Notes: generated by a model from the sequence alone, not told the origin. A DNA stretch of 64,000 nucleotides from Paralysiella testudinis (GCF_016894345.1 NZ_CP069798.1:1447385-1511384); one strand, 5' to 3'; numbered from the stretch's first letter, positions 14,581 to 23,197 are shown. Numbers and translations: made by a program.

Positions 14581-14640
14581 ACCTAACGCTCGAGTTAAGC
14601 CGCGCCGCGAAGCGGCGTCGGCTTGAACGAATTGTTAGAC
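14581..14640 (-). repeat. attC 1 (attC of the aadA cassette)
   Basis: 60 bases, ACCTAACGCTCGAGTTAAGCC ... GTTAGAC with core GCGCCGCGAAGCGGCG. Close to the 60-base element of aadA cassettes in class 1 integrons. Confidence 0.9.
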
Positions 14641-14641
14641 A

Positions 14642-15433
14642 TCATTTGCCGACTACCTTGGTGCTCTCGCCTTTCACGTAGTGAACAAATTCTTCCAACT
14701 GATCAGCGTGCAAGGCCAAGCGATCTTCTTCTTGTCCAAGATAAGCCTGTCTAGCTTCAAGCAAGACGGGCTGATACTGGGCCGGTAGGCGCTCCATTGC
14801 CCAGTCGGCAGCGACATCCTTCGGCGCGATTTTGCCGGTTATTGCGCTGTACCAAATGCGGGACAACGTAAGCACTACATTTCGCTCATCGCCGGCCCAG
14901 TCGGGCTGCGAGTTCCATAGCTTCAAGGTTTCCCTCAGCGCCTCGAATAGATCCTGTTCAGGAACCGGGTCAAAGAATTCCTCCGCTGCCGGACCTACCA
15001 AGGCAACGCTATGTTCTCTTGCTTTTGTAAGCAGGATAGCTAGATCAATGTCGATCATGGCTGGCTCGAAGATACCCGCAAGAATGTCATTGCGCTGCCA
15101 TTCTCCAAATTGCAGCTCGCGCTTAGCCGGATAACGCCACGGGATGATGTCGTCATGCACGACAAGGGTGACTTCTATAGCGCGGAGCGTCTCGCTCTCG
15201 CCAGGGAAAGCCGAAGCCTCCATAAGGTCATTGAGCAATGCTCGCCGCGTCGTTTCATCAAGCTTTACGGCCACAGTAACCAACAAATCAATATCGCTGT
15301 ATGGCTTCAGGCCGCCATCCACTGCGGAGCCGTACAAATGCACGGCCAGCAACGTTGATTCCAGATGGCGCTCAATGACGCTTAGCACCTCTGATAGTTG
15401 GTTCGAAATTTCGATGGTCACCGCTACCCTCAT
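14642..15433 (-). CDS. aadA: Integron cassette 1: aminoglycoside (3'')(9) adenylyltransferase, AadA type
   Basis: 263 residues, the normal AadA length. The nucleotidyltransferase motif HLYGSAVDGGLKPYSDIDLL holds the GS...D.D metal site near residues 34-50. HDDIIPWRYPAKRELQFGEW and DWAGDERNVVLTLSRIWYS are hallmark AadA segments. The enzyme transfers AMP from ATP to the 3''-OH of streptomycin and the 9-OH of spectinomycin in the cytoplasm. From memory, the first ~220 residues follow the aadA2 pattern (VAVTIEISNQLSEV, LKLWNSQPDW) and the end follows aadA1 (MERLPAQYQP, EEFVHYVKGE), a mosaic like aadA3/aadA8-type alleles. It starts right after attI, the best-expressed cassette position. Confidence 0.95.
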   Translation of the reverse strand: MRVAVTIEISNQLSEVLSVIERHLESTLLAVHLYGSAVDGGLKPYSDIDLLVTVAVKLDETTRRALLNDLMEASAFPGESETLRAIEVTLVVHDDIIPWRYPAKRELQFGEWQRNDILAGIFEPAMIDIDLAILLTKAREHSVALVGPAAEEFFDPVPEQDLFEALRETLKLWNSQPDWAGDERNVVLTLSRIWYSAITGKIAPKDVAADWAMERLPAQYQPVLLEARQAYLGQEEDRLALHADQLEEFVHYVKGESTKVVGK

Positions 15434-15436
15434 GAT

Positions 15437-15500
15437 GTCTAACGCTTAATATACACCTGTTCAGGTGTATATTTCCTTAATAAATAGGTGTATAACACAA
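15437..15500 (-). promoter_or_regulatory. attI recombination site and candidate cassette promoter region
   Basis: The first cassette joins at GTCTAAC (15437-15443), reading GTTAGAC on the cassette strand. Next comes a perfect 11-bp inverted repeat, ATATACACCTG / CAGGTGTATAT (15449-15472, 2-base loop), and a third copy AGGTGTATAA at 15486-15495, a 23-base direct repeat of the second arm. Repeated boxes beside the crossover site match the layout of integrase-binding sites in attI. A weak leftward Pc candidate is TTGAAT (about 15504-15509) with TATTAA ~17 bases on. No LexA box was found. Confidence 0.7.
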
Positions 15501-15545
15501 TTCAACCCAATGGTTTTCCATAATAACCAATACTAGAGGTTTGAT

Positions 15546-16526
15546 ATGGTACTTAAAAACACACCTACAGCGCCTAAGTTGTTGGATTTGGTGCGGGAAA
15601 AATTGCGTTTGCTTCATTACAGTATACGAACCGAAGATCAATATGTCCAGTGGATCAAACGCTTTATTTTGTTTCACGGCAAGCGGCATCCGCGTGAAAT
15701 GGGTGGTGGGGAGGTAACGGCATTTTTAACGGATTTGGCGGTGCGGAGCAATGTGGCGGCATCAACGCAAAATCAAGCTTTATCCGCCTTGTTGTTTTTG
15801 TATCGAGAGGTATTGGCTATAGATTTGCCTTGGATGAATGAGATGGTACGTGCCAAAAGACCGGCTCGTTTGCCGGTGGTGTTGACACAAAATGAGGTGG
15901 CGGCCGTACTTTTGCGGATGCAAGGAGTGTATGCCTTGATGGCACAGTTGCTTTACGGCACAGGTATGCGTTTGATGGAGTGTGCGCGGTTGCGTGTGAA
16001 AGATGTGGATTTTGAGCGGCTGGAAATTGTGGTGCGGGATGGCAAGGGTGCAAAGGATCGGGTAACCATGCTGCCGCAAAAGACAGTAGCGCCTCTACAA
16101 GAACATCTGCGCCACCGCCGCTTATTGTTTGACGATGATTTGGCACAATGCAAGGCGGCGGTGTACCTGCCTGATGCGCTGGCGGCAAAATACCCGAATG
16201 CAGCCATTGAATGGGGCTGGCAGTATGTTTTCCCCTCTGGCAGCTATTCTACCGACCCGCGTAGCGGCGCGGTACGTCGCCACCATATCGATGAAAAGCT
16301 GCTGCAGCGAGCGATGAAGCGGGCGGTGCAGGCAGTGGGTTTGGCCAAACCGGCCACGCCGCATACTTTGCGGCACAGTTTTGCAACCCATCTTTTACAG
16401 GCAGGTTATGATATTCGTACGGTTCAGGAGTTGCTGGGGCATGCGGATGTGGCCACCACGATGATTTATACTCATGTATTGAATAAGGGCGGCTGTGGAG
16501 TGGATAGCCCGCTGGATAGATTGTGA
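15546..16526 (+). CDS. intI: Integron integrase (IntI, tyrosine recombinase)
   Basis: 326 residues, start at 15546 with GAGGT upstream. The N-terminal SAM-like domain has [29 protein letters not shown]. The catalytic domain has the first Arg in [19 protein letters not shown], then [12 protein letters not shown], then [16 protein letters not shown] with the tyrosine. Between them lies the IntI-only insertion ending in [19 protein letters not shown], followed by [18 protein letters not shown], which separates integron integrases from XerC/D. All catalytic residues are present and the end (NKGG.GV.SPLD.L) is typical, so it should be active. It excises and inserts cassettes at attC and attI. It reads away from the array. 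Confidence 0.97.
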   Translation: MVLKNTPTAPKLLDLVREKLRLLHYSIRTEDQYVQWIKRFILFHGKRHPREMGGGEVTAFLTDLAVRSNVAASTQNQALSALLFLYREVLAIDLPWMNEMVRAKRPARLPVVLTQNEVAAVLLRMQGVYALMAQLLYGTGMRLMECARLRVKDVDFERLEIVVRDGKGAKDRVTMLPQKTVAPLQEHLRHRRLLFDDDLAQCKAAVYLPDALAAKYPNAAIEWGWQYVFPSGSYSTDPRSGAVRRHHIDEKLLQRAMKRAVQAVGLAKPATPHTLRHSFATHLLQAGYDIRTVQELLGHADVATTMIYTHVLNKGGCGVDSPLDRL

Positions 16527-16585
16527 ACTGCTTTTTTAGATAATGGCACATTGGGCAGGTCATGCAAACATGAAGCAAATATGAT

Positions 16586-16680
16586 TTTGTCCTGAAAAAT
16601 ATGCTGCTGAAAAAAGAGCGTAAACAGGCTCTGGGGGCTGGCAAGGTAAAAATCACAGTTTAAGAAAATCGAAACGCAGA
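16586..16680. repeat. Remnant of the MITE family found whole at 30729-30898
   Basis: TGTCCTGAAAAATATGCTGCTGAAAAAAG (16588 on) and, further right, AAGGTAAAAATCACAGTTTA align with the complement of the right half of the 30729-30898 element, with several differences and no second end. The rest of 16527-16790 holds no gene that I can support. Confidence 0.55.
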
Positions 16681-16733
16681 TAAACACGGATTTTGTTTGG
16701 ATTGCTTTTATTTTATAAGCATCAGTACAGAAA

Positions 16734-16773
16734 CATTCAGGCAGCCTAAAAACCTATTTAGGCTGCCTGAATG
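16734..16773. terminator. Inverted DUS hairpin between integron and acnD
   Basis: Arms of 17 bases carrying the two uptake sequences, loop near 16751-16756. It can end both intI (rightward) and acnD (leftward) transcripts. Confidence 0.65.
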
Positions 16774-16791
16774 TTTTTGTGTCGGCTTTTA

Positions 16792-19413
16792 TCAAGCCGC
16801 ATTGCCTTCCAAAAAATCCTGCGCAAAGCGTTGCAGCACGCCGCCGGCTTCGTAGATCAGCACTTCTTCGGCGGTATCCAAACGGCTGGTGACGGGCACT
16901 TTCACAGTTTCACCATTGGCGCGGTGGATAAGCAAAGTAAGTTCACCGCGCGGGATGCGTTCGCCGATCACGTCGTAGGTTTCGGTGCCGCCCAATTCCA
17001 GCGTTTTGCGGTTGGTGCCGGGCAGAAATTGCAGCGGCAACACGCCCATGCCAATCAGGTTGGTGCGGTGAATGCGCTCGAAGCCTTCGGCCACAATGGC
17101 TTCCACACCCGCGAGGCGCACGCCTTTGGCGGCCCAGTCGCGGCTCGAGCCTTGGCCATAGTCGGCGCCGGCCACGATAATCAGCGGCTGTTTGCGGTTC
17201 ATATAGGTTTCGATGGCTTCCCACATGCGCATGGTTTGGCCTTCGGGTTCTACGCGGGCGAGCGAGCCTTGCTTCACGGTGCCGTCTTCGTTTTTCACCA
17301 TTTCGTTAAACAATTTGGGGTTGGCGAAGGTGGCGCGTTGGGCGGTGAGGTGGTCGCCGCGGTGGGTGGCGTAGGAGTTAAAGTCTTCTTCAGGCAGCCC
17401 CATTTTGTGCAGGTATTCGCCGGCGGCGCTGTTCATCAAAATGGCGTTGGAAGGCGACAGGTGGTCGGTGGTGATGTTGTCGGGCAAAATCGCCAGCGGG
17501 CGCATGCCTTTGAGGGTGCGCTCGCCTGCCAATGCGCCTTCCCAATAAGGCGGGCGGCGGATATAGGTGGACATGGGGCGCCAGTCGTAGAGCGGGCTGG
17601 GTGCTTTTTCGGCGGCACCGGTGTCGAACATGGGAATGTAAATATCGCGGAATTGCTGCGGCTTCACATGTTCGGCCACGATGGCGTCGATTTCTTCATC
17701 TGTCGGCCAGATGTCTTTCAGGCGGATTTCTTTGCCGTCTGAAACGCCCAATACGTCATTTTCAATATCAAAACGGATGCTGCCGGCAATGGCGTAGGCC
17801 ACCACCAACGGCGGCGAAGCCAAGAAAGCTTGTTTGGCGTAGGGGTGGATGCGGCCGTCGAAGTTGCGGTTGCCGCTCAATACGGCGGTGGCATATAAAT
17901 CGCGGTCGATGATTTCTTGCTGGATTTGCGGGTCGAGCGCGCCGCTCATGCCGTTGCAAGTGGTGCAGGCAAAGGCGACGATGCCGAAGCCGAGCTGCTC
18001 CAATTCGCTCAACAAGCCTGCTTCTTGCAAATAGATTTCGGCTACTTTGGAGCCGGGCGCAAACGAGGATTTCACCCACGGTTTGCGGATTAAACCCAGT
18101 TTGTTGGCATTGCGTGCCAGCAGGGCAGCGGCCACCACGTTGCGCGGGTTGCTGGTGTTGGTGCACGAGGTAATGGCGGCGATAATCACCGCGCCATCAG
18201 GCATTTTGCCGTCGGCAGGCGTTTCGTAAGGCGCGGCCAAGCCTTTGGCGGCTAAATCGGCGGTGGCAAAACGGGCGTGTGGGTTGGAGGGGCCGGCCAT
18301 ATTGCGGCCTACGGTGGAAAGATCGAATGTCAACACGCGCGGATACACGGCGTTTTTCAATTCGCTCGCCCACAAGCCGGCGGTTTTGGCATAGGTTTCC
18401 ACCAATTTCACTTGCGCATCGTCGCGGCCGGTGAGTTTCAAATAATCGATGGTTTGCTGGTCGATGTAGAACATGCCGGCGGTGGCACCGTATTCGGGGG
18501 TCATGTTGGAGATGGTGGCGCGGTCGCCCACAGACAGGCTTTCGGCACCTTCGCCGTAGAATTCCACAAATGCGCCCACTACGCGCTCTTTGCGCAAAAA
18601 TTCGGTGAGTGCCAACACAATATCGGTGGCGGTGATGCCGCTTTGGCGCTTACCGGTGAGCTCCACGCCCACGATGTCGGGCAGGCGCATCATTGAAGCG
18701 CGGCCAAGCATCACGGTTTCGGCTTCCAAGCCGCCCACGCCCACGGAAATCACGCCCAGCGCATCAACGTGCGGGGTGTGCGAATCGGTGCCCACGCAGG
18801 TGTCGGGGAAGGCGACGCCCTGGCCGTTTTTATCTGTCTTTACTTGAACCACGGGCGACATTTTTTCCAAGTTGATTTGGTGCATAATGCCGTTGCCCGC
18901 CGGAATCACGTCTACATTTTCAAATGCGGTTTTGGTCCAGTTGATAAAGTGGAAACGGTCTTCGTTGCGGCGGTCTTCAATATCGCGGTTTTTCTGGAAG
19001 GCATCGGGGTCGAAGCCGCCGCATTCCACTGCCAGCGAGTGGTCGACAATCAATTGGGTTTGCACCACAGGGTTTACTTTTGAAGGATTGCCGCCTTTGT
19101 CGGCAATCGCATCGCGCAAGCCGGCCAAATCCACCAGTGCGGTTTGGCCGAGAATGTCGTGGCACACCACACGCGCGGGAAACCACGGAAAGTCGATTTC
19201 CTGTTTGCGCTCGATGAGTTGGGTGAGCCAGGAATCGAGCGTGGCTTGATCGACATTGTCGGCGCGGTTCACCAAGTTTTCCGCCAGAATACGGCTGGTG
19301 TAGGGCAGGGTGTCGTAGCTGCCGGGGGCGATGGCTTCGCAGGCGGCGCGGGCATCGTAGTATTTGAGATCGGTGCCGGGCAGGGGTTTGAGATATTGGG
19401 CGTTGGTGTTCAT
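16792..19413 (-). CDS. acnD: 2-methylisocitrate dehydratase, Fe/S-dependent (AcnD)
   Basis: 873 residues from ATG 19413 (GGAAGCAGAAACC upstream); an ATG five codons earlier at 19428 has AAGGA touching it and is less likely. Aconitase fold with the 4Fe-4S cysteines in SCTNTSNPRNV and CTTCNGMSG, and motifs HQINLEKMSP, GTDSHTPHVDALGV, DYGQGSSRDWAAKG. Length, the N-terminal LPYTSRILAENL and the ERKQEIDFPWFPARVVCHD segment match AcnD of the methylcitrate cycle rather than AcnA/AcnB. It dehydrates 2-methylcitrate to 2-methylaconitate, which then needs PrpF. No prpF is present downstream, where the integron begins. Confidence 0.9.
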   Translation of the reverse strand: MNTNAQYLKPLPGTDLKYYDARAACEAIAPGSYDTLPYTSRILAENLVNRADNVDQATLDSWLTQLIERKQEIDFPWFPARVVCHDILGQTALVDLAGLRDAIADKGGNPSKVNPVVQTQLIVDHSLAVECGGFDPDAFQKNRDIEDRRNEDRFHFINWTKTAFENVDVIPAGNGIMHQINLEKMSPVVQVKTDKNGQGVAFPDTCVGTDSHTPHVDALGVISVGVGGLEAETVMLGRASMMRLPDIVGVELTGKRQSGITATDIVLALTEFLRKERVVGAFVEFYGEGAESLSVGDRATISNMTPEYGATAGMFYIDQQTIDYLKLTGRDDAQVKLVETYAKTAGLWASELKNAVYPRVLTFDLSTVGRNMAGPSNPHARFATADLAAKGLAAPYETPADGKMPDGAVIIAAITSCTNTSNPRNVVAAALLARNANKLGLIRKPWVKSSFAPGSKVAEIYLQEAGLLSELEQLGFGIVAFACTTCNGMSGALDPQIQQEIIDRDLYATAVLSGNRNFDGRIHPYAKQAFLASPPLVVAYAIAGSIRFDIENDVLGVSDGKEIRLKDIWPTDEEIDAIVAEHVKPQQFRDIYIPMFDTGAAEKAPSPLYDWRPMSTYIRRPPYWEGALAGERTLKGMRPLAILPDNITTDHLSPSNAILMNSAAGEYLHKMGLPEEDFNSYATHRGDHLTAQRATFANPKLFNEMVKNEDGTVKQGSLARVEPEGQTMRMWEAIETYMNRKQPLIIVAGADYGQGSSRDWAAKGVRLAGVEAIVAEGFERIHRTNLIGMGVLPLQFLPGTNRKTLELGGTETYDVIGERIPRGELTLLIHRANGETVKVPVTSRLDTAEEVLIYEAGGVLQRFAQDFLEGNAA

Positions 19414-19505
19414 GGTTTCTGCTTCCATTCCTTAAGGTTATTGCTGGATGATTTTTTTTATGGGTGGATCAAGGTTTCAGGCAGCCTGAAAAACGGGTTT
19501 ATGTG

Positions 19506-19949
19506 TTATTGGCCGCAAGGGCTGATGCTGCTGCTCAATCGGCTTAGCTGGTGGCGTACGCTGCCGCTGCGGCAAATCAGGGTGGCACTGTTGGCTTTGG
19601 CATTGATGCGGTACACATCCAGCGTGGCTTGGCTGGGCTTTCCGGTTTGGTCGTGGGCGCTGATCATGTAATCGTAGCCGCCGTTGCGCAGCAATACCCA
19701 GCTGTGGCTACTGTTGCCGCTATTGCAACTGCCGTTTTCGATATCGGCGGTGCGATTGCTGAACACCAGCTCCGGTTTGTTGGCCGCGCCGAAGCGATAG
19801 TGCAGGGTGTCGCCACTTTGGCTCAACTGCACCGGCTTGCCGTTGGTGGTGGTGCAGCTGAACAGCACTTCATTGGCGCTGGCCATGCTTGCGGCACCTG
19901 CCAAAACCAACAGGGCAACAACTGTAGAAATCCGGAGAGATATAGGCAT
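19506..19949 (-). CDS. Secreted small protein, paralogue of the next gene
   Basis: 147 residues, start 19949 with AAAGGAATACC upstream. Signal peptide ISTVVALLVLAGAASMASA, then EVLFSCTTTNGKPVQLSQSGDTLHYRFG, a middle strand region NGGYDYMISAHDQTG and an end with CRSGSVRHQLSRLSSSISPC. Four cysteines in the same places as the neighbour at 20017-20460 suggest two disulfides and a periplasmic beta-rich fold. I do not recognise a named family. It lies between acnD and prpC but faces the same way, so it may be carried in the methylcitrate transcript without taking part in it. Confidence 0.75.
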   Translation of the reverse strand: MPISLRISTVVALLVLAGAASMASANEVLFSCTTTNGKPVQLSQSGDTLHYRFGAANKPELVFSNRTADIENGSCNSGNSSHSWVLLRNGGYDYMISAHDQTGKPSQATLDVYRINAKANSATLICRSGSVRHQLSRLSSSISPCGQ

Positions 19950-20016
19950 GGTATTCCTTTCCAGTCAAAATTGAAGCCCCTCTTTATAGGGTGCCTACAA
20001 GAGAATTAGCGTTTAT

Positions 20017-20460
20017 TTAGTCACAGCGGGAAGCAATATTGGACAAGTCAAAAATATGGTTCACCACAGTTCCTGTACGGCATTGCAATGTAGTCACCGG
20101 CGTATCCGAGCCAGAACGCATGACCTTGACATCACCATACGGCTGCTTGTGATAACGGTCACCGCCGCCTGTCACCACATAGTCATAGTCCCCATTGGAC
20201 AAATGAATGGATGCCTCACTGCCATCGCCATTGCTGGCGGTGCACGCGGTGATCTCAGTCTGCTGGCGGTCAGAAGTGAAAGCGAGCTCTGGCTTGCCCG
20301 GCTTGCCGAAACGGTAGCCAAAGTTTTGACCGTGGTCGGTGACCATAATTTGCTTGCCGTTGGTGGTGGTGCAGCTGAATAGCACTTTATCGGCAGCCAA
20401 GGCAACGGCGGGCAGCGCCAACAAAGTGGCCAATATGGTGGATAAAACACGGATTTTCAT
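20017..20460 (-). CDS. Secreted small protein, paralogue of the preceding gene
   Basis: 147 residues; start set at 20460, where AAGGAGTACACC precedes ATG, rather than at the longer frame to 20613. Signal peptide KIRVLSTILATLLALPAVALA. The mature part has KVLFSCTTTNGKQIMVTDHG, FGYRFGKPGKPELAF, NGDYDYVVTGGG and CRTGTVVNHIFDLSNIASRC. The two neighbours share length, Cys spacing and the FSCTTTNGK...PEL.F frame, so they arose by tandem duplication. Function unknown. Confidence 0.75.
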   Translation of the reverse strand: MKIRVLSTILATLLALPAVALAADKVLFSCTTTNGKQIMVTDHGQNFGYRFGKPGKPELAFTSDRQQTEITACTASNGDGSEASIHLSNGDYDYVVTGGGDRYHKQPYGDVKVMRSGSDTPVTTLQCRTGTVVNHIFDLSNIASRCD

Positions 20461-20525
20461 GGTGTACTCCTTTTTGTTTGCTGCGGTAATTTTAACTGAA
20501 GCCGATGCGAGGCATGGTGCTTGGC

Positions 20526-21044
20526 TTACTTTCCTTTTAATGCTTTTCGGCTTTGGCGTAGAAAAGGATCGCTGTAGAGGCTGGCATTTGAACCGCAAAC
20601 GTTGTCGCGGCAAGCAGCGGTGTTCGTATAATAATTTTCGTCTTCACCCGGCGGCGGAACTAGGGTGAGGCGACGCTTGTCTACGGCAAAGGTAACGCGG
20701 CAAATATTGGCGCTATTGGGCGCTTGCAAGCGCCAATTATTTTGGTCGGCCACTAAGTCCATGTGGCCGTTCAGCTCACATCCGCCAGAGGTGGTGGCAA
20801 AGGTGTTGACTTCGAGGTTGTAGGCATAATGGCCGGAGCTGGTTTGGCGCAGGCTGAGCTTATTCATGGCGCGGCATTTGTGGTAGTTGCCATGATCGTC
20901 GACAGTATAACAATCGCCCGGTACCTGATACTGGCCACTCAAATCGGGCTTTTGTGCCGGTGCTTCTGCATGGGCGAGCGGCAACCAAGCGCTGTTGGCG
21001 AATAGCGCACCTAAAAACAGGTTGAGGCACGGCTGGTGTTTCAT
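20526..21044 (-). CDS. Secreted Cys-containing hypothetical protein
   Basis: 172 residues with a signal peptide (LNLFLGALFANSAWLPLAHA) and a mature domain rich in Cys (GDCYTVDDHGNYHKCRAMN, SGGCELNGHMDL, NICRVTFAVD, TAACRDNVCGSN). LSGQYQVPGDCY near the start and a strand-rich middle point to a small lipocalin- or MliC-like beta fold, which I cannot confirm. It is the third exported protein in a row between acnD and prpC. Confidence 0.7.
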   Translation of the reverse strand: MKHQPCLNLFLGALFANSAWLPLAHAEAPAQKPDLSGQYQVPGDCYTVDDHGNYHKCRAMNKLSLRQTSSGHYAYNLEVNTFATTSGGCELNGHMDLVADQNNWRLQAPNSANICRVTFAVDKRRLTLVPPPGEDENYYTNTAACRDNVCGSNASLYSDPFLRQSRKALKGK

Positions 21045-21128
21045 TTTGCTATCCTTAATTAAATTAAATGTAGGCCATATAGGGGTTTACATTCAATTGA
21101 GTATCGTGCCTGCAGAAAACATATAACT

Positions 21129-21159
21129 CAGGCTGCCTGAAAGGTTTTCAGGCAGCCTG
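21129..21159. terminator. Inverted DUS hairpin downstream of prpC
   Basis: CAGGCTGCCTGAAA and TTTTCAGGCAGCCTG face each other just past the prpC stop; a likely end of the prpB-tauE-prpC transcript. Confidence 0.65.
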
Positions 21160-21167
21160 AACAGCAC

Positions 21168-22346
21168 TTACTTGCGTTTGGCCAGCGGCACGAATTTTTG
21201 ATCATCGGGGCCGGTGTAGTTGGCGCTGGGGCGGATGATTTTGCCGTCTTGGCGCTGCTCCAACACATGCGCTGCCCAGCCGCTGGTGCGCGAAATCACA
21301 AACAGCGGGGTGAACATGGCGGTGGGTACACCCAGTTTGTGGTAAGACACGGCAGAGAACCAATCCAGATTGGGGAACATTTTTTTGTTGTCCCACATCA
21401 CGCTTTCCAGGCGCTCGGCCACGTCGAATAAGGTCATGTCGCCGGTTTCTTTGCTCAGGTCGCGCGCCACTTCTTTAATCACCACGTTGCGCGGGTCGGC
21501 AATGGTGTATACCGGATGGCCAAAGCCGATTACGATTTCTTTTTTCTCCAGCCGTGCCAGAATGTCTTGTTCGGCATCGTCGGCATTGCGGTAGCGGCTT
21601 TGGATGTCGTAAGCCACTTCGTTGGCGCCGCCGTGTTTGGGGCCTTTGAGCGCGCCGATGGCGCCGGAAATAGCGGAATACATATCGGAGCCGGTGCCGG
21701 TAATCACGCGGGCAGTGAAGGTGGAGGCGTTGAATTCGTGTTCGGCATACAGAATCAGCGATACGTGCATGGCTTTAACATGCGCGGCACTGGGACGCTC
21801 GCCGTGCAGCAGATGCAGGAAATGGCCGCCGATGCTGTCTTCTTCGCTGTCGAGGCTGATGATTTTGCCGTTGTGGCTGTAGTGATACCAATACAAGAGC
21901 ATGCTGCCCAAAGACGCCATTAGTTTGTCGGCAATGTCGCGTGCTTCGCTTAAGGGCTGGCTTTCGCGCTCGGGCAGGGTGCAGCCCAGTGCAGAAACGC
22001 CGGTGCGCATCACGTCCATGGGATGGGCGGCGGCGGGGATGTTTTCCAATACGGCCAGCACATTGGCGGGCAGATTGCGCAAGGCTTTGAGTTTGGTTTT
22101 GTAGGCGGCCAGCTCGTGTTTGTTGGGCAAATGGCCATGCACCAAGAGATGCGCCACTTCTTCAAATTCGCAGTTTTTGGCCAAATCGATGATGTCGTAG
22201 CCACGGTAGCTCAAATCATTGCCGTGTTTGCCCACGGTGCACAGGGCGGTGTTGCCGGCGGCCACGCCGGATAAAGCCACCGATTTTTTCGGCTTCGGGG
22301 TAACGGCTTCTTGGGTTTCGCCGGCAGCGGGTTTGCGGGTTGCCAT
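21168..22346 (-). CDS. prpC: 2-methylcitrate synthase
   Basis: 392 residues, start 22346 with AAAGGAGAACAACACC upstream. Citrate synthase fold with [42 protein letters not shown] (substrate His), [41 protein letters not shown] (active-site His and Asp region) and [14 protein letters not shown]. The short length and the [10 protein letters not shown] start are those of the methylcitrate branch. It joins propionyl-CoA and oxaloacetate. It has a ~25-residue Lys/Pro-rich N-terminal extension. It sits with prpB and acnD in one direction, a methylcitrate locus as in meningococci. Confidence 0.9.
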   Translation of the reverse strand: MATRKPAAGETQEAVTPKPKKSVALSGVAAGNTALCTVGKHGNDLSYRGYDIIDLAKNCEFEEVAHLLVHGHLPNKHELAAYKTKLKALRNLPANVLAVLENIPAAAHPMDVMRTGVSALGCTLPERESQPLSEARDIADKLMASLGSMLLYWYHYSHNGKIISLDSEEDSIGGHFLHLLHGERPSAAHVKAMHVSLILYAEHEFNASTFTARVITGTGSDMYSAISGAIGALKGPKHGGANEVAYDIQSRYRNADDAEQDILARLEKKEIVIGFGHPVYTIADPRNVVIKEVARDLSKETGDMTLFDVAERLESVMWDNKKMFPNLDWFSAVSYHKLGVPTAMFTPLFVISRTSGWAAHVLEQRQDGKIIRPSANYTGPDDQKFVPLAKRK

Positions 22347-22456
22347 GGTGTTGTTCTCCTTTGTTTGTTTTTCGTGTTGGGGTTTGGGTTTCAGGCAGCC
22401 TTTACAGCCAAAAATTAATACCGGGCGAAAACGCCGTGGGATATTGAGTTTCTAGG

Positions 22457-23194
22457 CTATATCAGGCTGCCTAAGCTTTTATACAGCATCATCAATGCCA
22501 ATAATGCCAAAATCAACAGGCTGAGTTGGCGGAAACGCTGGAACGGGATGCGCTTGCGCAGCCATACGCCCAGCAGCAGCACCGCCACCGCCACCATGCT
22601 CGGCCACAACAGCAATGATGCGGGGATATCCATTTGCCGCAGCAGCGGCCACAACATCATCACCTGCACCACTTTGGCCAATGCAAAACACAAATTAGCG
22701 GCTTGGGCGATTTCGTTTTTATCGCGGCTTTTGGCCAGCAGATACATCATCAATACCGCAGACATGGCATTGGTGGCACCGCCCACAATGCCTGCGGCCA
22801 AGCCAAATACGGCGGTAAGACTTTTGCTTTCAGGCAGCCTGAACGGCTTGGGGCGTAGAGCCAAAATCACATACAGCGCAATCAATAAAGCCAGTGCCAA
22901 TTGCAGCCAAGCCGAGGGTACCATCAGCAGCAGTTTTACACCGATAAAGCTACCGATAATGCTGCTCACAGCTAGCAAGGTGTAGCGGCGCAAAATCGGC
23001 CACACCGCACCGCCGGTGAACACGCTGATGCTGTTAATCAGCAGCATTGGCAACACGGTGAGCGCCACCGCTTCTTTCATGCTCATGCTCAACGCCAATA
23101 CCGAAGTGGGAATTAGCGTGAAGCCGATGCCCACCATGCCGTGCAATAGCGCGGCGGCGGCAAACACCAGCGCCAGAAAACCGGCGGTGGGCAT
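22457..23194 (-). CDS. TauE/SafE-family membrane transporter
   Basis: 245 residues with about eight membrane helices; FLALVFAAAALLHGMVGIGFTLIPTSVLAL at the start and FGLAAGIVGGATNAMSAVLMMYLLAKS in the middle are the two half-repeat signatures (GxxGG.TN) of the TauE/SafE family. The family exports sulfite or organic acids. Its start lies three bases after the prpB stop, which ties its expression to the methylcitrate genes. A neighbouring TauE-like gene is also part of the propionate locus in Neisseria, so a propionate or C4-acid substrate is a reasonable guess. Confidence 0.8.
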   Translation of the reverse strand: MPTAGFLALVFAAAALLHGMVGIGFTLIPTSVLALSMSMKEAVALTVLPMLLINSISVFTGGAVWPILRRYTLLAVSSIIGSFIGVKLLLMVPSAWLQLALALLIALYVILALRPKPFRLPESKSLTAVFGLAAGIVGGATNAMSAVLMMYLLAKSRDKNEIAQAANLCFALAKVVQVMMLWPLLRQMDIPASLLLWPSMVAVAVLLLGVWLRKRIPFQRFRQLSLLILALLALMMLYKSLGSLI

Positions 23195-23197
23195 GGT

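Larger units (their letters stand above)
5990..16526 (-). mobile_element. Integron: integrase, attI and a 17-attC cassette array
   Basis: A complete IntI-type integrase (15546-16526, rightward) is followed on its 5' side by an attI-like site (15437-15500), then by 17 attC sites spaced 200-1100 bases apart. Each begins with a GYCTAAC-like box and ends with GTTAGRC, and most share the arms CGCCTGAGTTAAGCCG and CGGCTTGAACGAATT. All cassette genes read leftward, away from the integrase, as in every known integron. The array has the size of a chromosomal integron and sits between an autotransporter gene and the methylcitrate locus. The aadA cassette is nearest attI, where the newest cassette is expected. 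The left border near 5990 is approximate. Confidence 0.95.

Noticed and set aside
6113..14640. Regularly spaced similar repeats resembling a CRISPR-like array
   Set aside because: Units are 56-113 bases with inverted core boxes, and the spaces hold genes of 200-1100 bases; an integrase is adjacent. These are attC sites.
16771..17742. Long rightward frame opposite acnD (323 codons)
   Set aside because: It is the antisense of a strongly conserved AcnD and has no recognisable domain or start site; a by-product of GC-rich codons.
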